Assembly: GCA_023423795.1 (NCBI GenBank)
Contig: JAFAEX010000260.1
Coordinates: forward strand, 1-63,902
Direction: 5' to 3'
Length of the DNA stretch: 63,902 bases
DNA from: Chloroflexota bacterium
GTDB taxonomy: Bacteria > Chloroflexota > Chloroflexia > Thermomicrobiales > UBA6265
The translations under genes were made by a program, and so were the position numbers. Below, piece after piece: positions 18,777 through 27,870 of this stretch. The notes under the pieces were generated by a model. The model searched no databases and was not told the DNA's origin. It saw nothing but the letters and a program-made list of their open reading frames with translations. Positions within the stretch are counted from its first letter, which is position 1. Each line of letters opens with the position of its first letter.

Positions 18777-19598
18777 CTACCAGCGGATGTCCTTCTGCAC
18801 CGGGTTGGTGTGGAAATCGCGGCGATCGGCGATCGGCCAGGCTTTGAACTCGCGGGCGAGCTCGACCAGCCGGTCCGCCGTGACGTCCATGATGATCTTG
18901 CCCTTTTCCGCGGTCGCGGCGCGGGCGTCGCCGTGGACGCCGAGGTCGGTCCAGCGCGACCAGTAGTCGTTGAAGCGGGCGTAGGGCGAGGTGCTGTCCG
19001 ACGACATGTACTCCCCCATCACGTCGTCGTCCTTTCCCGCCTTGTCCATCTGCACCCGCTCCGGCGCGATGTGCAGGTACAGCGAGGTTTCGAACTCGTC
19101 GGCGTGGGCGATGACCTCGGTCTCCTTGATCTCCCGGAACTTCTCCAGCGCCAGCCAGATGTAGTGGCACGCCGCCGCCAGCGAGTTCGTTTCCAGCGTC
19201 GTGCGGCGCGCGATGACGTCGATCAGCGGCACATTCGAGCCGTGGCCGTTGACGAGCACGATCTTCTCGAACCCGTGGTAGGCAACGCTCTTGGTCACGT
19301 TGAGGCAGTAGGCGATGAAGACCTCCGCCTCGATGTGGATCGTGCCGGGGAAGTCGATGTGGTGCAGGTTCAGCCCATAGGGGATGGGCGGCAGCACGAG
19401 GATGTCGCCGTCCGCGCGCCGCGCCGCTTCCAGGCAGACCGATTCGGCCAGCAGCAGATCGACGTCGATCGGCAGGTGGCGGCCGTGCTGCTCGGTGGAG
19501 CCGGTCGGCAGGAAGATGACCGGCTGGCGGGCGATAGCGTCGTTCATCTCCGCCCAGGTCAGCCGGTTATAGCGGATCTCGTGCGTCGGTTCGGCCAC
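18777..19598 (-). CDS. Creatininase-family amidohydrolase
   Basis: A 273-residue metal-dependent amidohydrolase. Family residues are visible: PTGSTEQHGRHLPIDVD (residues 31-47, Glu36, His38 and Asp45 as metal ligands), VNGHGSN (116-122) and HADEFETS (165-172). Relatives hydrolyse cyclic or linear amides such as creatinine or FAPy formamides, and MftE cleaves a peptide. The GTG start has AGGAGG upstream. It is the last gene on the minus strand after the CUT1 ATPase, 250 bases away, so operon membership is likely but not certain. Confidence 0.88.
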   Translation of the reverse strand: MAEPTHEIRYNRLTWAEMNDAIARQPVIFLPTGSTEQHGRHLPIDVDLLLAESVCLEAARRADGDILVLPPIPYGLNLHHIDFPGTIHIEAEVFIAYCLNVTKSVAYHGFEKIVLVNGHGSNVPLIDVIARRTTLETNSLAAACHYIWLALEKFREIKETEVIAHADEFETSLYLHIAPERVQMDKAGKDDDVMGEYMSSDSTSPYARFNDYWSRWTDLGVHGDARAATAEKGKIIMDVTADRLVELAREFKAWPIADRRDFHTNPVQKDIRW

Positions 19599-19788
19599 GT
19601 TCGCGTTCCTCCTGCCCGCGCCGGTCCCGGCGCGGTCCTCCCTGTCCCGCCCGCGTTCGGGCCGGGTCGCTTCTATCGCGGCGGCATCCTACCGGAGTCG
19701 GCGGGTCGGCGGATCGGCAAGCGCGGAAGCGAGGCGGAAGTCGCCACCGCGCCCCGTCGTCATCCCGAGTGCCCCATCTTCATCCTGA

Positions 19789-19835
19789 GCAGTTCCCCGT
19801 CATCACTCGACAAGCTCGGGATGACGGGGAACTGC
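19789..19835. repeat. Short form of family B with altered outer arms
   Basis: Arms GCAGTTCCCCGTCATC (19789-19804) and GATGACGGGGAACTGC (19820-19835) pair perfectly. The core matches the hairpin at 1326-1370 but the outer arm differs in both strands together. Confidence 0.7.
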
Positions 19836-19848
19836 CCGGCACTCGGCG

Positions 19849-20928
19849 CTACGCCGGGAGCGCCACGCCTTCGGCGTCGAAGAAAAGCGCGCGAGCGGCG
19901 GGGATGCCGACGCCGACCGTCGCGCCGGGGTCGGGGAAGACATCGGGCGGTGTGGTGGCGATGATCCGGTTGCTCCCCACTCTCAGGTAAGCGACGTTGA
20001 GCGATCCCATCGGTTCGACCACTTCGACCGAGGCCGGGATGCCGTCGCCACTGGCGAGGTCCACAACCACGTCCTCCGGCCGCACGCCGAGCACGATGGC
20101 GGACGAACCGGCTTTGCCCCAGCGGCGCTCACCCGGCAGCGCCAGGTCGATGCCGTCGGCGACGAAGCGCGGACCGCCCGCGCCGGCCGCCAGCGAGCCC
20201 TCGACCAGGTTGATCGGCGGGGAACCGAGGAAGCGGGCGACGAACGTATTGGCCGGCGCGTTGTAGACCTCCAGCGGCGTGCCCACCTGCTGCACCCGGC
20301 CGTCGCGCATGACGACCAGCCGGTCGGAGAGGGTCATCGCCTCGGCCTGGTCGTGGGTGACGTAGACGACGGTGCCGCCCACCCGGCGGAAGAGCAATTT
20401 GAGTTCGGCCCGCATCTGGGTCCGCAACTGAGCGTCGAGGTTGGAAAGCGGCTCATCCAGCAGGAACGCCTTCGGCTCGCGGGTCAGCGCGCGACCGAGC
20501 GCCACCCGTTGCCGCTGCCCGCCGGAGAGGTCCCGCGGCTTGCGGTCCAGCAGTTGCCCGATGTCGAGCAGCGCCGCGGCCTCGTCCACCCGGCGGGCGA
20601 TGTCGGCCTTGGCCATGCCCCGGACCTTGAGGCCGAAGCCGATGTTGTCGCGCACGGTCATGTGCGGGTAGAGCGCGTAACTCTGGAAGACCATCGCGAT
20701 GTCGCGCGCACCGGACGGCACGTCGTTGACGACCTTGCCGTCGATGCGGATGAGCCCCTGGGTCGGGTCTTCCAGTCCGGCCAGCATCGCCAGCGTCGTG
20801 GACTTCCCGCAGCCGGACGGCCCGACCAGCGTCAGCAGTTCGCCATCCCCAACGGACAGGTTGAGGTCGTGGACGACGGTGTTGTTGCCGAAGCGCTTGC
20901 TGATCCGGTCGAATTCGATCTTCGCCAT
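19849..20928 (-). CDS. CUT1 sugar ABC transporter ATPase (UgpC/MsmK type)
   Basis: A 359-residue ATPase with Walker A GPSGCGKST (residues 36-44), signature LSGGQRQR, Walker B FLLDEPLSNLDAQLR and the C-terminal TOBE/regulatory domain of this family (GVRPEDVVVDL). It energises the permease pair at 21948-23790, from which it is separated by the Abi-like gene. ATPases of this type often serve several importers, so it may also power the orphan system at 4869-8121. Confidence 0.93.
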   Translation of the reverse strand: MAKIEFDRISKRFGNNTVVHDLNLSVGDGELLTLVGPSGCGKSTTLAMLAGLEDPTQGLIRIDGKVVNDVPSGARDIAMVFQSYALYPHMTVRDNIGFGLKVRGMAKADIARRVDEAAALLDIGQLLDRKPRDLSGGQRQRVALGRALTREPKAFLLDEPLSNLDAQLRTQMRAELKLLFRRVGGTVVYVTHDQAEAMTLSDRLVVMRDGRVQQVGTPLEVYNAPANTFVARFLGSPPINLVEGSLAAGAGGPRFVADGIDLALPGERRWGKAGSSAIVLGVRPEDVVVDLASGDGIPASVEVVEPMGSLNVAYLRVGSNRIIATTPPDVFPDPGATVGVGIPAARALFFDAEGVALPA

Positions 20929-20931
20929 GGG

Positions 20932-21729
20932 TCAAGCCCCTGCACTGCGATCTGGTAAAGATCCGCGACGTGTCGCACGAGCAGGCGCCGTACGGCCTTT
21001 ACGCGGCACCCTTGGAACAGGCCGAATGCTGGAAGAAAGTGCAAGGTGTCTGATCAACCCTCGCCGAACCGCCTCACGACCGTCCAGGGCCGTGGGAAAC
21101 TCATCCACGGCATGAACCGCACGGTGCAGACTAGGGCTGATCCATCCAATCGTCTCGTGAATTTGCCTGTGCTCCTGGCGCAACGAGGACCAGTCCCAGA
21201 CTTCCTCATGGTGAAACACGCGGTTTCGGAGCTGCCGAATGCCGTTCAGGCGGGTGTGTGCATCCTTCCTCGAAAGCGCTGTAGCGTGGGGAAACACGCG
21301 ACGAAGGAGTGCGTAACCATTGGGTTGCCAGAGCGTCCGCTCATAGGGTGCACTGAGCAAGGCCACCCAGAAGCCGAATGTGACACTTGCGACGATCGCG
21401 TCCCCGGTTGCTTCCTTCTTGCTCCGCGACAGCTTTTCCAGGGCGCTGGCAAGCATTGCCACTTGGCCGTAGCCGAGCAACCCCGGCTTGTAGAACCACA
21501 TGTCGGTTCCGTACTGCTGTGAAAGCGCGGCATGAACGCTGTTCCGGACAGCAAGCTCCACCGCATGAAGTGACGGAACCAGTGCCTCACATAGATCGAC
21601 GTTCCAGAAGTAGTTCGTAATTATCTCCAAATCGTCTGGTGCCTTGCTCAGGGAGCGATAGGATTCGAGTCGGATTCGGGATAGTGGAAGATGGAGATCC
21701 AGAACGAACTCACTTACTCGGTTTGCCAC
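20932..21729 (-). CDS. Abi-like family protein, probably acquired
   Basis: A 265-residue cytosolic protein related to the Abi_2/AbiD-F abortive-infection superfamily. Visible motifs are LCEALVPSLHAVELAVRNSVHAAL (about residues 50-72; read as LHAVELAVRNSVH), YGTDMWFY, then GFWVALLS and RLNGIRQLRNRVFHHEEVW, the RNxxxHHE-type motif of this HEPN-related fold. I chose GTG at 21729 because AGGAGG lies ten bases upstream; an ATG at 21849 would add 40 residues of unrelated composition. GC content is about 55% against about 70% around it. It sits between the permease and ATPase genes of one importer, four bases from the ATPase start, suggesting insertion. An RNase or phage-defence role is inferred from the family. 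Confidence 0.75.
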   Translation of the reverse strand: MANRVSEFVLDLHLPLSRIRLESYRSLSKAPDDLEIITNYFWNVDLCEALVPSLHAVELAVRNSVHAALSQQYGTDMWFYKPGLLGYGQVAMLASALEKLSRSKKEATGDAIVASVTFGFWVALLSAPYERTLWQPNGYALLRRVFPHATALSRKDAHTRLNGIRQLRNRVFHHEEVWDWSSLRQEHRQIHETIGWISPSLHRAVHAVDEFPTALDGREAVRRGLIRHLALSSSIRPVPRVPRKGRTAPARATRRGSLPDRSAGA

Positions 21730-21947
21730 GAACCGCGACCCTCCTCGTGGGAACGTGTGCGCCCGATTGCCTCGACTTCGGACGTGTTCCGGACTATAAT
21801 TTGGACGTATTCCCCGAGAGTCCTCTGGCTGTTCTTCGGAGCAGCGCATGAACTCGGGGTTTGTCTTACCTTGGGATCCAACTTCGTGGATCGTCGCGAA
21901 TCGGCAGCCCCGCGCTCTCGGCACCCGAGCCACCCAGCACCACGGGA

Positions 21948-22829
21948 TCATCCCTTCACCGCGCCGAAGGTCAGGCCGCGGACCAGGTAGCGCTGGGCGC
22001 CGGCGGCGAAGACGAGGACGGGGATGACCATCAGCGAGCCGATGGCGGTCATTTCGCCCCAGCGCAGGAACTGGTCGGAGATGAACCCCGCCACGACGAC
22101 CGGGATCGTCTTGGCGTTGAACGAGGTCAGGATCGAGGCGTAGAGCAGTTCGTTCCACGAGTAGATGAACGCGAAAACGGACGTGACGGCCAGCCCCGGC
22201 AGCGCGAGCGGCAGGACCACCTGCCGGAACCGCTGCCAGAGCGAGCAGCCGTCCACGATGGCCGCCTTCTCGATCTCGGCCGGCATGTCCTGGAAGAACC
22301 CGAGCATCAGCCAGATCACGAACGGCAGCCCGTAGGCCACGTAGGTCAGGATCAGCGCGGTGTGGGTGTCGCCGAGTTGCAGCCGCTTGACGATCACGTA
22401 GTAGGGAATCGCGGTCGTCACCGGCGGAAAGATACGGGTGACGAGGATCCAGACCAGCAGCGCCTGCCGGATCGAGTACGACAGGTAGGTCTTGGCCAGC
22501 GCGTAGGCCGCGAGCGCCCCGAGGAACGTGGTCAGCGCCGTGGCGACGGTCGCCACCAGCACGCTGTTGAAGAACGCCCGCGCCACGCCGGGCGTCGCCA
22601 GCGCCGCCGCGTAGTTGTCGAGCGTGAAGCGCGTCGGCACGATCACCGGCGGCGCGGTCGCCGTGTCGGCCGGCACCTTCAAGGAGGTCGTCACCAGCCA
22701 GTAGAGCGGGAAGGCGATCGCCAGCAGCACCGCCACGATCACGATCGCCAGCAGGACCTTGCCGGCGAGGCGGCCCGCCTTCGCCCACGCGATGCCGCCG
22801 CCGGCGTCGGCGGTCATGCCCGTCGCCAC
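21948..22829 (-). CDS. CUT1 sugar ABC transporter permease (MalG type)
   Basis: A 293-residue permease with six predicted helices, the first at about residues 22-44, and the EAA loop PAEIEKAAIVDGCSLWQRF. GTG at 22829 follows GGGGAGG and lies four bases after the partner permease stop, so the pair is co-translated. It ends 218 bases before the Abi-like start; that gap is partly of lower GC and has no further gene. Confidence 0.92.
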   Translation of the reverse strand: MATGMTADAGGGIAWAKAGRLAGKVLLAIVIVAVLLAIAFPLYWLVTTSLKVPADTATAPPVIVPTRFTLDNYAAALATPGVARAFFNSVLVATVATALTTFLGALAAYALAKTYLSYSIRQALLVWILVTRIFPPVTTAIPYYVIVKRLQLGDTHTALILTYVAYGLPFVIWLMLGFFQDMPAEIEKAAIVDGCSLWQRFRQVVLPLALPGLAVTSVFAFIYSWNELLYASILTSFNAKTIPVVVAGFISDQFLRWGEMTAIGSLMVIPVLVFAAGAQRYLVRGLTFGAVKG

Positions 22830-22833
22830 CTCG

Positions 22834-23790
22834 TCACCTCCCCTCGTCCGGCCGCTGCAGGCGCCGGATGAAGTACAGCGAGATCAGGAAGATGCCGACG
22901 AGGAAGACCCACGACATCGCGCTGGCCTGGCCGATCTGGAAGAAGCGCAGCCCCGTCTTGTAGATCAGCATCGAAAGCAGTTCGGTCGTCTGGCCGGGGC
23001 CGCCGTAGGTCATCGTGAAGACGATGTCGAAGACCTTGAAGGCGTCCATGATCCGCAGCAGCAACAGCACGAGGATGACGGGTTTCAGCAGCGGCAGCGT
23101 GATCCGCCAGAACACCTGCCAGCGGCTAGCGCCATCGACGTGGGCGGCTTTGTAGAGATCGACCGGCAAGGATTGGATCCCGGCGGCGAGGATGAACGCG
23201 ACCACCGGCAGGTTCTGCCAGATCTCGACGGTGATGACGGCGGGGAGCGCCTGCGACGGCGAACCCAGCCACTCCTGAGGGGGTATGCCGACGAACCCGA
23301 GCACGTAATTGACCACGCCGTAGGTCGGGTGGAACAGCGTGCGCCAGAGGACGCCGGCGATGACCGGCGCGATCATCAGCGGGAAGAGCATCACCGTGCG
23401 GACCAGCCCCATCGCGCGGATGCCGGAGGTCGCCAGCAGCGCCAGCCCCATCCCGAGGATCATCTCCAGCGTCACCGCCGAGACGACGAAGATGAGCGTC
23501 ACCCGCAGGCTGTTGAGGAAGGCCGGGTTCTCCAGCAGTTGCTGGTAGTTGCCCGCCCCAACCCATACGGCGCGGCTGTTGGGGATGGTCATGTTCCAGG
23601 AGTGGAAACTCAGCCACAGCGAGTACAGCAGCGGGTAGACCGAGGTCAGCGCGAGGAAGCCCACCGACGGCGCGAGGAACAGCCACGAGACCAGCCGCTC
23701 CTTGCGGTGGCTCTGGACGAGCACCGGGACCGGCTCGGTCTGGGCCGCCCGCTCGGCGGGACTCGGAATTGCTGGGGACGTTGCGCTCAC
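22834..23790 (-). CDS. CUT1 sugar ABC transporter permease (MalF type)
   Basis: A 318-residue permease. A cytosolic N-terminal tail of about 35 residues precedes the first helix (WLFLAPSVGFLALTSVYPLL). The EAA loop reads PVDLYKAAHVDGASRWQVF. I prefer GTG at 23790, which has CCGGAG six bases upstream, over the longer in-frame start at 23859 that runs through repeat sequence. Confidence 0.9.
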   Translation of the reverse strand: MSATSPAIPSPAERAAQTEPVPVLVQSHRKERLVSWLFLAPSVGFLALTSVYPLLYSLWLSFHSWNMTIPNSRAVWVGAGNYQQLLENPAFLNSLRVTLIFVVSAVTLEMILGMGLALLATSGIRAMGLVRTVMLFPLMIAPVIAGVLWRTLFHPTYGVVNYVLGFVGIPPQEWLGSPSQALPAVITVEIWQNLPVVAFILAAGIQSLPVDLYKAAHVDGASRWQVFWRITLPLLKPVILVLLLLRIMDAFKVFDIVFTMTYGGPGQTTELLSMLIYKTGLRFFQIGQASAMSWVFLVGIFLISLYFIRRLQRPDEGR

Positions 23791-23874
23791 GAGGACTCCG
23801 GACGAAGTGCCGAGTGCGGCGTAGGCGAGTGAGCGTGCCGGGTGCCGGGTGCGTCTCACGATCCTGACGCCTCA

Positions 23875-23955
23875 CCCCGTCATCTCGAGCTTGTCGAGGG
23901 ATCTCGTTGTCACCTCCAACGTGAGAGACGGACGAGATCCCTCGACAAACGGGGG
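23875..23955. repeat. Family B palindrome between binding protein and permease
   Basis: CCCCGTCATCTCGAGCTTGT pairs with ACAAACGGGGG in a copy whose 3-prime arm is truncated. Family D GTGCCGAGTGCC sequences flank it at 23804-23850 and 24008-24030. The 246-base gap 23791-24036 therefore folds extensively; no gene lies in it. Confidence 0.65.
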
Positions 23956-24036
23956 AGCCCTGGTGCGCGCTCGCGGTGCTATCCACCAATTCCGGGGAGC
24001 CGCCGCGCACTCGGCACTCGGCACTCAACCACGCGC

Positions 24037-25350
24037 CTACTCGCTGTACTCCCAATCCGGCGGCGCCTGGGCGATCAGGGTCGTCCAGCTCGCGGCGACG
24101 TCGTCGAGCGCCTGCTGCGGCGTCTTCTGGTCGGACATCGCCGCCGACAGGCCCTCGGCGAGGCCGATGAACAGTTCCAGCCACTGCGGCAGGCCCGGCG
24201 TGAACGGCTTGCCGACGTCGTAGGACTCCACGACGGTGGCGAGATAGGGCTGCGTCTCCAACACCGCCGGGTCGGTCCAGACCGTCTTGCGCGGCGTTTC
24301 TTCCTTGAATTCGTTGAGGAGGCGCAGCGCGTTGTCCGGTCCGGTGCAGTAGGCGATGTAATCGAAGGCGGCGTCCACGTTCTGCGACGTGTTGAAGATC
24401 GCGAAGTGGTGCTGGGTGAAGTTGCCGGTGCCGTCCTCCGGGTACTTCGCCACCGACCAGTTGCCGACGACCTTGGACGCCTCGGGGTTGTCGAGGTTCG
24501 GGAGGATGAAGCTCGCCCAGCCTTCGAGCACGGCCACGTCGCCGTTGAGGAACGCGTTGGAGGCGTCCGGGTTGTCCCACGCGAGAATTCCCGGCGGCGC
24601 GTAGTTCGTCATCGCGTCGTACAGCGACTGCAGCGCGGCGACGCCGTGCTCGCTGTTGACCGTCGGGGTCCAGTCCGGGGCCAGCAACTGGCCGCCGCGC
24701 GACCAGAAGCGGGCGAGGAAGAGCTTGACCAGTTGGGCGGGCACGCCGGCGAATCCGAGGCCGTATTGCCCGTCGGTCGTCAACTCGCCGAGCATCGCCT
24801 CGTAGTCGGCCCAGGTGGTCGGGAACTCGTCGATCAGGTCGGTGCGGTAGAACACCCACGACGCGCCGACGCGGATCGGCAGCCCGTAGCGGACGCCGGC
24901 CTGCCCGCCGGCGACGCCCTCGCCGTAGGTGTATATCGGCTCGAAGAACCCCTCCATGTCGTAGCCGCGCGCCTCGATCAGGTCGTTCAGCGGCAGCAGG
25001 TAGGGGTAGATCGTGTACTGGAACTCGATGTCGTTGCAGAAGAAGTCGTACTGCGGGGTGCCGGCCGCGAGGTCGCCCTGCAGCTTCGGCATCGTCTGCT
25101 CCCAGGGCTGGAAGTCCCACTCGACCTTGGCCCCGGTCGCCTCCTCGAATTCGCGGGCGAATTGCTCCACCGCCGGGTTCCAGGCCGACCCCGCCAGGCC
25201 CATGCCGCGCAGGGTCACGCCCTCGTAGGGCTTGTCCTGCGCCCCGGCCCGCATCGGCCGCAGCATGGGCACGCCGGTGGCCGCCGCGCCCAGCCCCATC
25301 GCCTGCAACAACCGCCGCCGGTCCAGGTTCGCGTTGCCGAACGTCGCCAT
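24037..25350 (-). CDS. CUT1 sugar ABC transporter substrate-binding protein
   Basis: A 437-residue family 1 binding protein. A Tat leader is visible (DRRRLLQAMGLGAAATGVPM, then RAGAQD). The mature region includes VEQFAREFEEATGAKVEWDF and a C-terminal DPAVLETQPY segment typical of sugar-binding members. It feeds the permeases at 22834-23790 and 21948-22829. It follows the M81 hydrolase in a long minus-strand operon, so its ligand is probably what those enzymes degrade. Confidence 0.93.
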   Translation of the reverse strand: MATFGNANLDRRRLLQAMGLGAAATGVPMLRPMRAGAQDKPYEGVTLRGMGLAGSAWNPAVEQFAREFEEATGAKVEWDFQPWEQTMPKLQGDLAAGTPQYDFFCNDIEFQYTIYPYLLPLNDLIEARGYDMEGFFEPIYTYGEGVAGGQAGVRYGLPIRVGASWVFYRTDLIDEFPTTWADYEAMLGELTTDGQYGLGFAGVPAQLVKLFLARFWSRGGQLLAPDWTPTVNSEHGVAALQSLYDAMTNYAPPGILAWDNPDASNAFLNGDVAVLEGWASFILPNLDNPEASKVVGNWSVAKYPEDGTGNFTQHHFAIFNTSQNVDAAFDYIAYCTGPDNALRLLNEFKEETPRKTVWTDPAVLETQPYLATVVESYDVGKPFTPGLPQWLELFIGLAEGLSAAMSDQKTPQQALDDVAASWTTLIAQAPPDWEYSE

Positions 25351-25439
25351 CGAACCGTTCCTTTCCGCCCGGGCGTCCTTGCCGCGGGCATCTTTCGCTC
25401 GGGCGCATCACGTCGCGCCCACCGGTCACGAATGGGCGG

Positions 25440-26963
25440 TCATGCTACCCCGGTCCGCGCGCTTGTGCGGCTGACTGCCCGCAGGTCCGGAACGAGGTCG
25501 CGGTCGAACGGGTAGAACGGGCGGGGAACCCGCTCGAACGGCAGCGACTCCAGGTGGTCGCCGCTCATGCCCGGGCTGTCGAGCAGGATGATCTCGCGCG
25601 CGATCGCATCGTACCCGGCCCGGAACTGGATGTGGGATTTCACGACCACGATCCGCGCATCTTCCGGGTGCAGCCCGACCGCGCGGTACATGGCGGGATC
25701 GACGGTCATCACGCTCTTGCCGAGCAGGAGGACCGACACTTGCCCGCAACGGACGACGGCGCAGTCGCCCATGTCCATCTCGACGCCGGTGTAGCCGCCG
25801 CCCTCGAAGCGGAAACGCGCCGGCCCGGCGAAGGCCACCGTGCCGCGCAGCGTCACCGGCGAGTTGTAGACGTTGTCCAGTTTGCCGCCCGCCTCGACCT
25901 CGACCTCGCTGCCGACCCCGGCCGCGATCGCTTCGCGCGCCGCCTCCGGGTCGCGGATGCAAACGTAGGCCGGCAGGTCCGGGTCGGCATCCAGCAGCGC
26001 CTTGACGACGGCGGTGGCATCCCCGGGCGAGCCTGCCCCCGTGCCGTCGGCGAGGTCGGACAGGACGACCGGGCCGTCCTCCCGCGCCAGCGCCCGCCGG
26101 ATCGCCTCCGCCGGTTCGACCAGCTGCAATTCCATGAACGGCTCGCGCTCGGCCCACGCCATCTCGGCCAGCCGCATCGCCTCGCGCTCGGCGTCGGCCG
26201 GGTCGCCGTCGGAGACGACGACGGTGGCGAACCCGAGGTCGGGCAAATCCAGCCACGGCTGCACGGTGAAGACGGCCGCACCGAGGATCGGCCCGGTTTC
26301 GGCCGCCGCGCCCGCCTGCATCAGCCGCTGGAACGGCCCCGGCAAATGGTGGATGTGGGTCGAAGCCGGGATGACCATCGGGAGTTTGACGAACGCCATC
26401 GCCGGCCGCAGCCCGTCCCTGACCATCCGCACCATGATCCGCGCGCCGCGCAGCCCCGTGTCGTGCTGGTCGATGTGCGGCGAGGTTCGGAACCCCACGA
26501 TCGCGTCGGCGTGTTCGACGCAACGCGGGGTGACGTTGGCGTGGAGGTCCATCGTCACCACCAGCGGCATGTCCGGCCCGATCGCCTCGCGGACCATCGC
26601 GATGGTCGCGCCGTCCGGATCGTCCTCGTCGGTGGAGACCATCGCGCCGTGCAGCGCGAGCAGCACGCCCTCCAGCGGCCCAGCCGCCGCCAGCCCGGAG
26701 AGCAGTTCCTCGCGCAGCGTGGCGAGCGTCGCCGCCTCGACCGGGCCGCCGGAGATGGCGAAGGTGGCGAGGATCGGCACGGCTTCGATCCCGGCCTCGC
26801 CGAGTACGTCGAGGAACCCGGCCAGTTCGGAGTTGGTGCCGGCCAGCCCGTCGCTGGCGTCCTGCCCGAGCCAGTGGTGCCAGTTCACGAAATCGGCCAT
26901 CGTGGTAGCCGTCGGGACAAACGTGTTGGTTTCCTGCTTGAGTTCGGCGACCGCTACCCGCAT
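25440..26963 (-). CDS. M81-family (MlrC-like) metallohydrolase
   Basis: A 507-residue M81 family protein, related to MlrC, which cleaves linearised microcystin. Motifs: VAELKQETNTFVPT at the start, LALHGAMVSTDEDDPDG near residue 120, TMDLHANVT near 160 and HADAIVGFRTSPHIDQHDTG, which contain the expected metal-binding Asp/His residues. ATG at 26963 is internal to the longer frame and gives the usual family N-terminus. It overlaps the preceding dehydroquinase-like gene by ten bases. With the creatininase-family gene it makes two amidohydrolases in one operon. Confidence 0.9.
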   Translation of the reverse strand: MRVAVAELKQETNTFVPTATTMADFVNWHHWLGQDASDGLAGTNSELAGFLDVLGEAGIEAVPILATFAISGGPVEAATLATLREELLSGLAAAGPLEGVLLALHGAMVSTDEDDPDGATIAMVREAIGPDMPLVVTMDLHANVTPRCVEHADAIVGFRTSPHIDQHDTGLRGARIMVRMVRDGLRPAMAFVKLPMVIPASTHIHHLPGPFQRLMQAGAAAETGPILGAAVFTVQPWLDLPDLGFATVVVSDGDPADAEREAMRLAEMAWAEREPFMELQLVEPAEAIRRALAREDGPVVLSDLADGTGAGSPGDATAVVKALLDADPDLPAYVCIRDPEAAREAIAAGVGSEVEVEAGGKLDNVYNSPVTLRGTVAFAGPARFRFEGGGYTGVEMDMGDCAVVRCGQVSVLLLGKSVMTVDPAMYRAVGLHPEDARIVVVKSHIQFRAGYDAIAREIILLDSPGMSGDHLESLPFERVPRPFYPFDRDLVPDLRAVSRTSARTGVA

Positions 26964-27847
26964 CGTTCCCCTCCCTCCCCCGCCGGACCGACCGGCGCGC
27001 GCCACGGGACCAGCCGGATCGTTTCCCGAAGTTGCCCCACCAGCGGCTGCGGGTGGAACGAGCCCGGCCGGTACGCGAGTTGCCCGATCGCCCACGACGC
27101 CCCGAAGTTGACGCCCACGATCCGGCTGATGTCCCCCGCCGGCCCGGAACCGATCAGGGTGAACGGCAACCCAAGGCAGCCCGCCAGCCGGCGGGTCGCT
27201 TCCAGCGCGGCATAGAGGTCGTCCACGGTGCGGCAGGGCGAGACGATTTTCACGAGATCCGCCCCGCGCTGTCGCGCCGCAACGGCGATGCCGACCAGCG
27301 AATCAGTGGGTTGCGGACGCCCGGTGTGGCAGGAGAACAGCACCTCCGCCCCGAGGTCCTTCGCCCGCCGCGCCGTTTCCACCTGCCGGGCGATGGCGTC
27401 CGGGTCGTCGCTGAACTCGGCCGGCCCGCTGCCGGGCGCCTCCCGAGATTCGTTCCCGCTGCCCGGCGGCGGCGCCGGGCGCGGGTCGAAGGTGTCCATC
27501 TCGATGTCGATGGCCCGCGCCCCGAGGGGAATGGCGGCCAGTTGGCGCGCCATCCGCTCCTCGTCGTCCCACTCGGGCATATCATTTTCGGGGATGCCGT
27601 AGACGGTCATGAACGCGCGGCGGCGGCAGGTCGTGTAGACCGGCCGCCCCGTCGCCGCGAACAGCGCGCGCAACTCGTCCGCGGTCGCCTCCGGCAGCGC
27701 GGGCAGGTTCAGTTCGAAGGCGTGCGCGCCGTCCAGCGCCGCCGCGCGCGTCGTCGCTTCGGCCGCCGCCGGATCGCGGTCGGTCACGACCGCCACGATG
27801 AACGGGCGGCCGAGGTCCGACAGGCGAGGAGCGGCGGGCGTGGCCAT
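26954..27847 (-). CDS. Type I 3-dehydroquinate dehydratase-like protein
   Basis: A 297-residue (beta/alpha)8 protein resembling AroD type I. Visible features are GAHAFELNLPALPEA near the start (usual E-R-D positions altered), IDIEMDTFDP, FSCHTG with the catalytic-type His, and ADLVKIVSP with the Schiff-base-type Lys. An insert of about 25 Pro/Gly-rich residues (near 122-148) follows IDIEMDTF. In a catabolic operon with an aminotransferase and M81 hydrolase, it may act on a non-shikimate substrate. ATG 27847 is used; GTG 27850 is equally possible. Confidence 0.75.
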   Translation of the reverse strand: MATPAAPRLSDLGRPFIVAVVTDRDPAAAEATTRAAALDGAHAFELNLPALPEATADELRALFAATGRPVYTTCRRRAFMTVYGIPENDMPEWDDEERMARQLAAIPLGARAIDIEMDTFDPRPAPPPGSGNESREAPGSGPAEFSDDPDAIARQVETARRAKDLGAEVLFSCHTGRPQPTDSLVGIAVAARQRGADLVKIVSPCRTVDDLYAALEATRRLAGCLGLPFTLIGSGPAGDISRIVGVNFGASWAIGQLAYRPGSFHPQPLVGQLRETIRLVPWRAPVGPAGEGGERCG

Positions 27848-27870
27848 CACGGCTCGCTTCCCGCCCCGGC

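Noticed and set aside
20932..22788. A 618-residue fusion of a permease-region frame with the Abi-like domain
   Set aside because: Residues before the Abi part are an off-frame reading of the permease at 21948-22829, and AGGAGG before GTG 21729 marks the true start.
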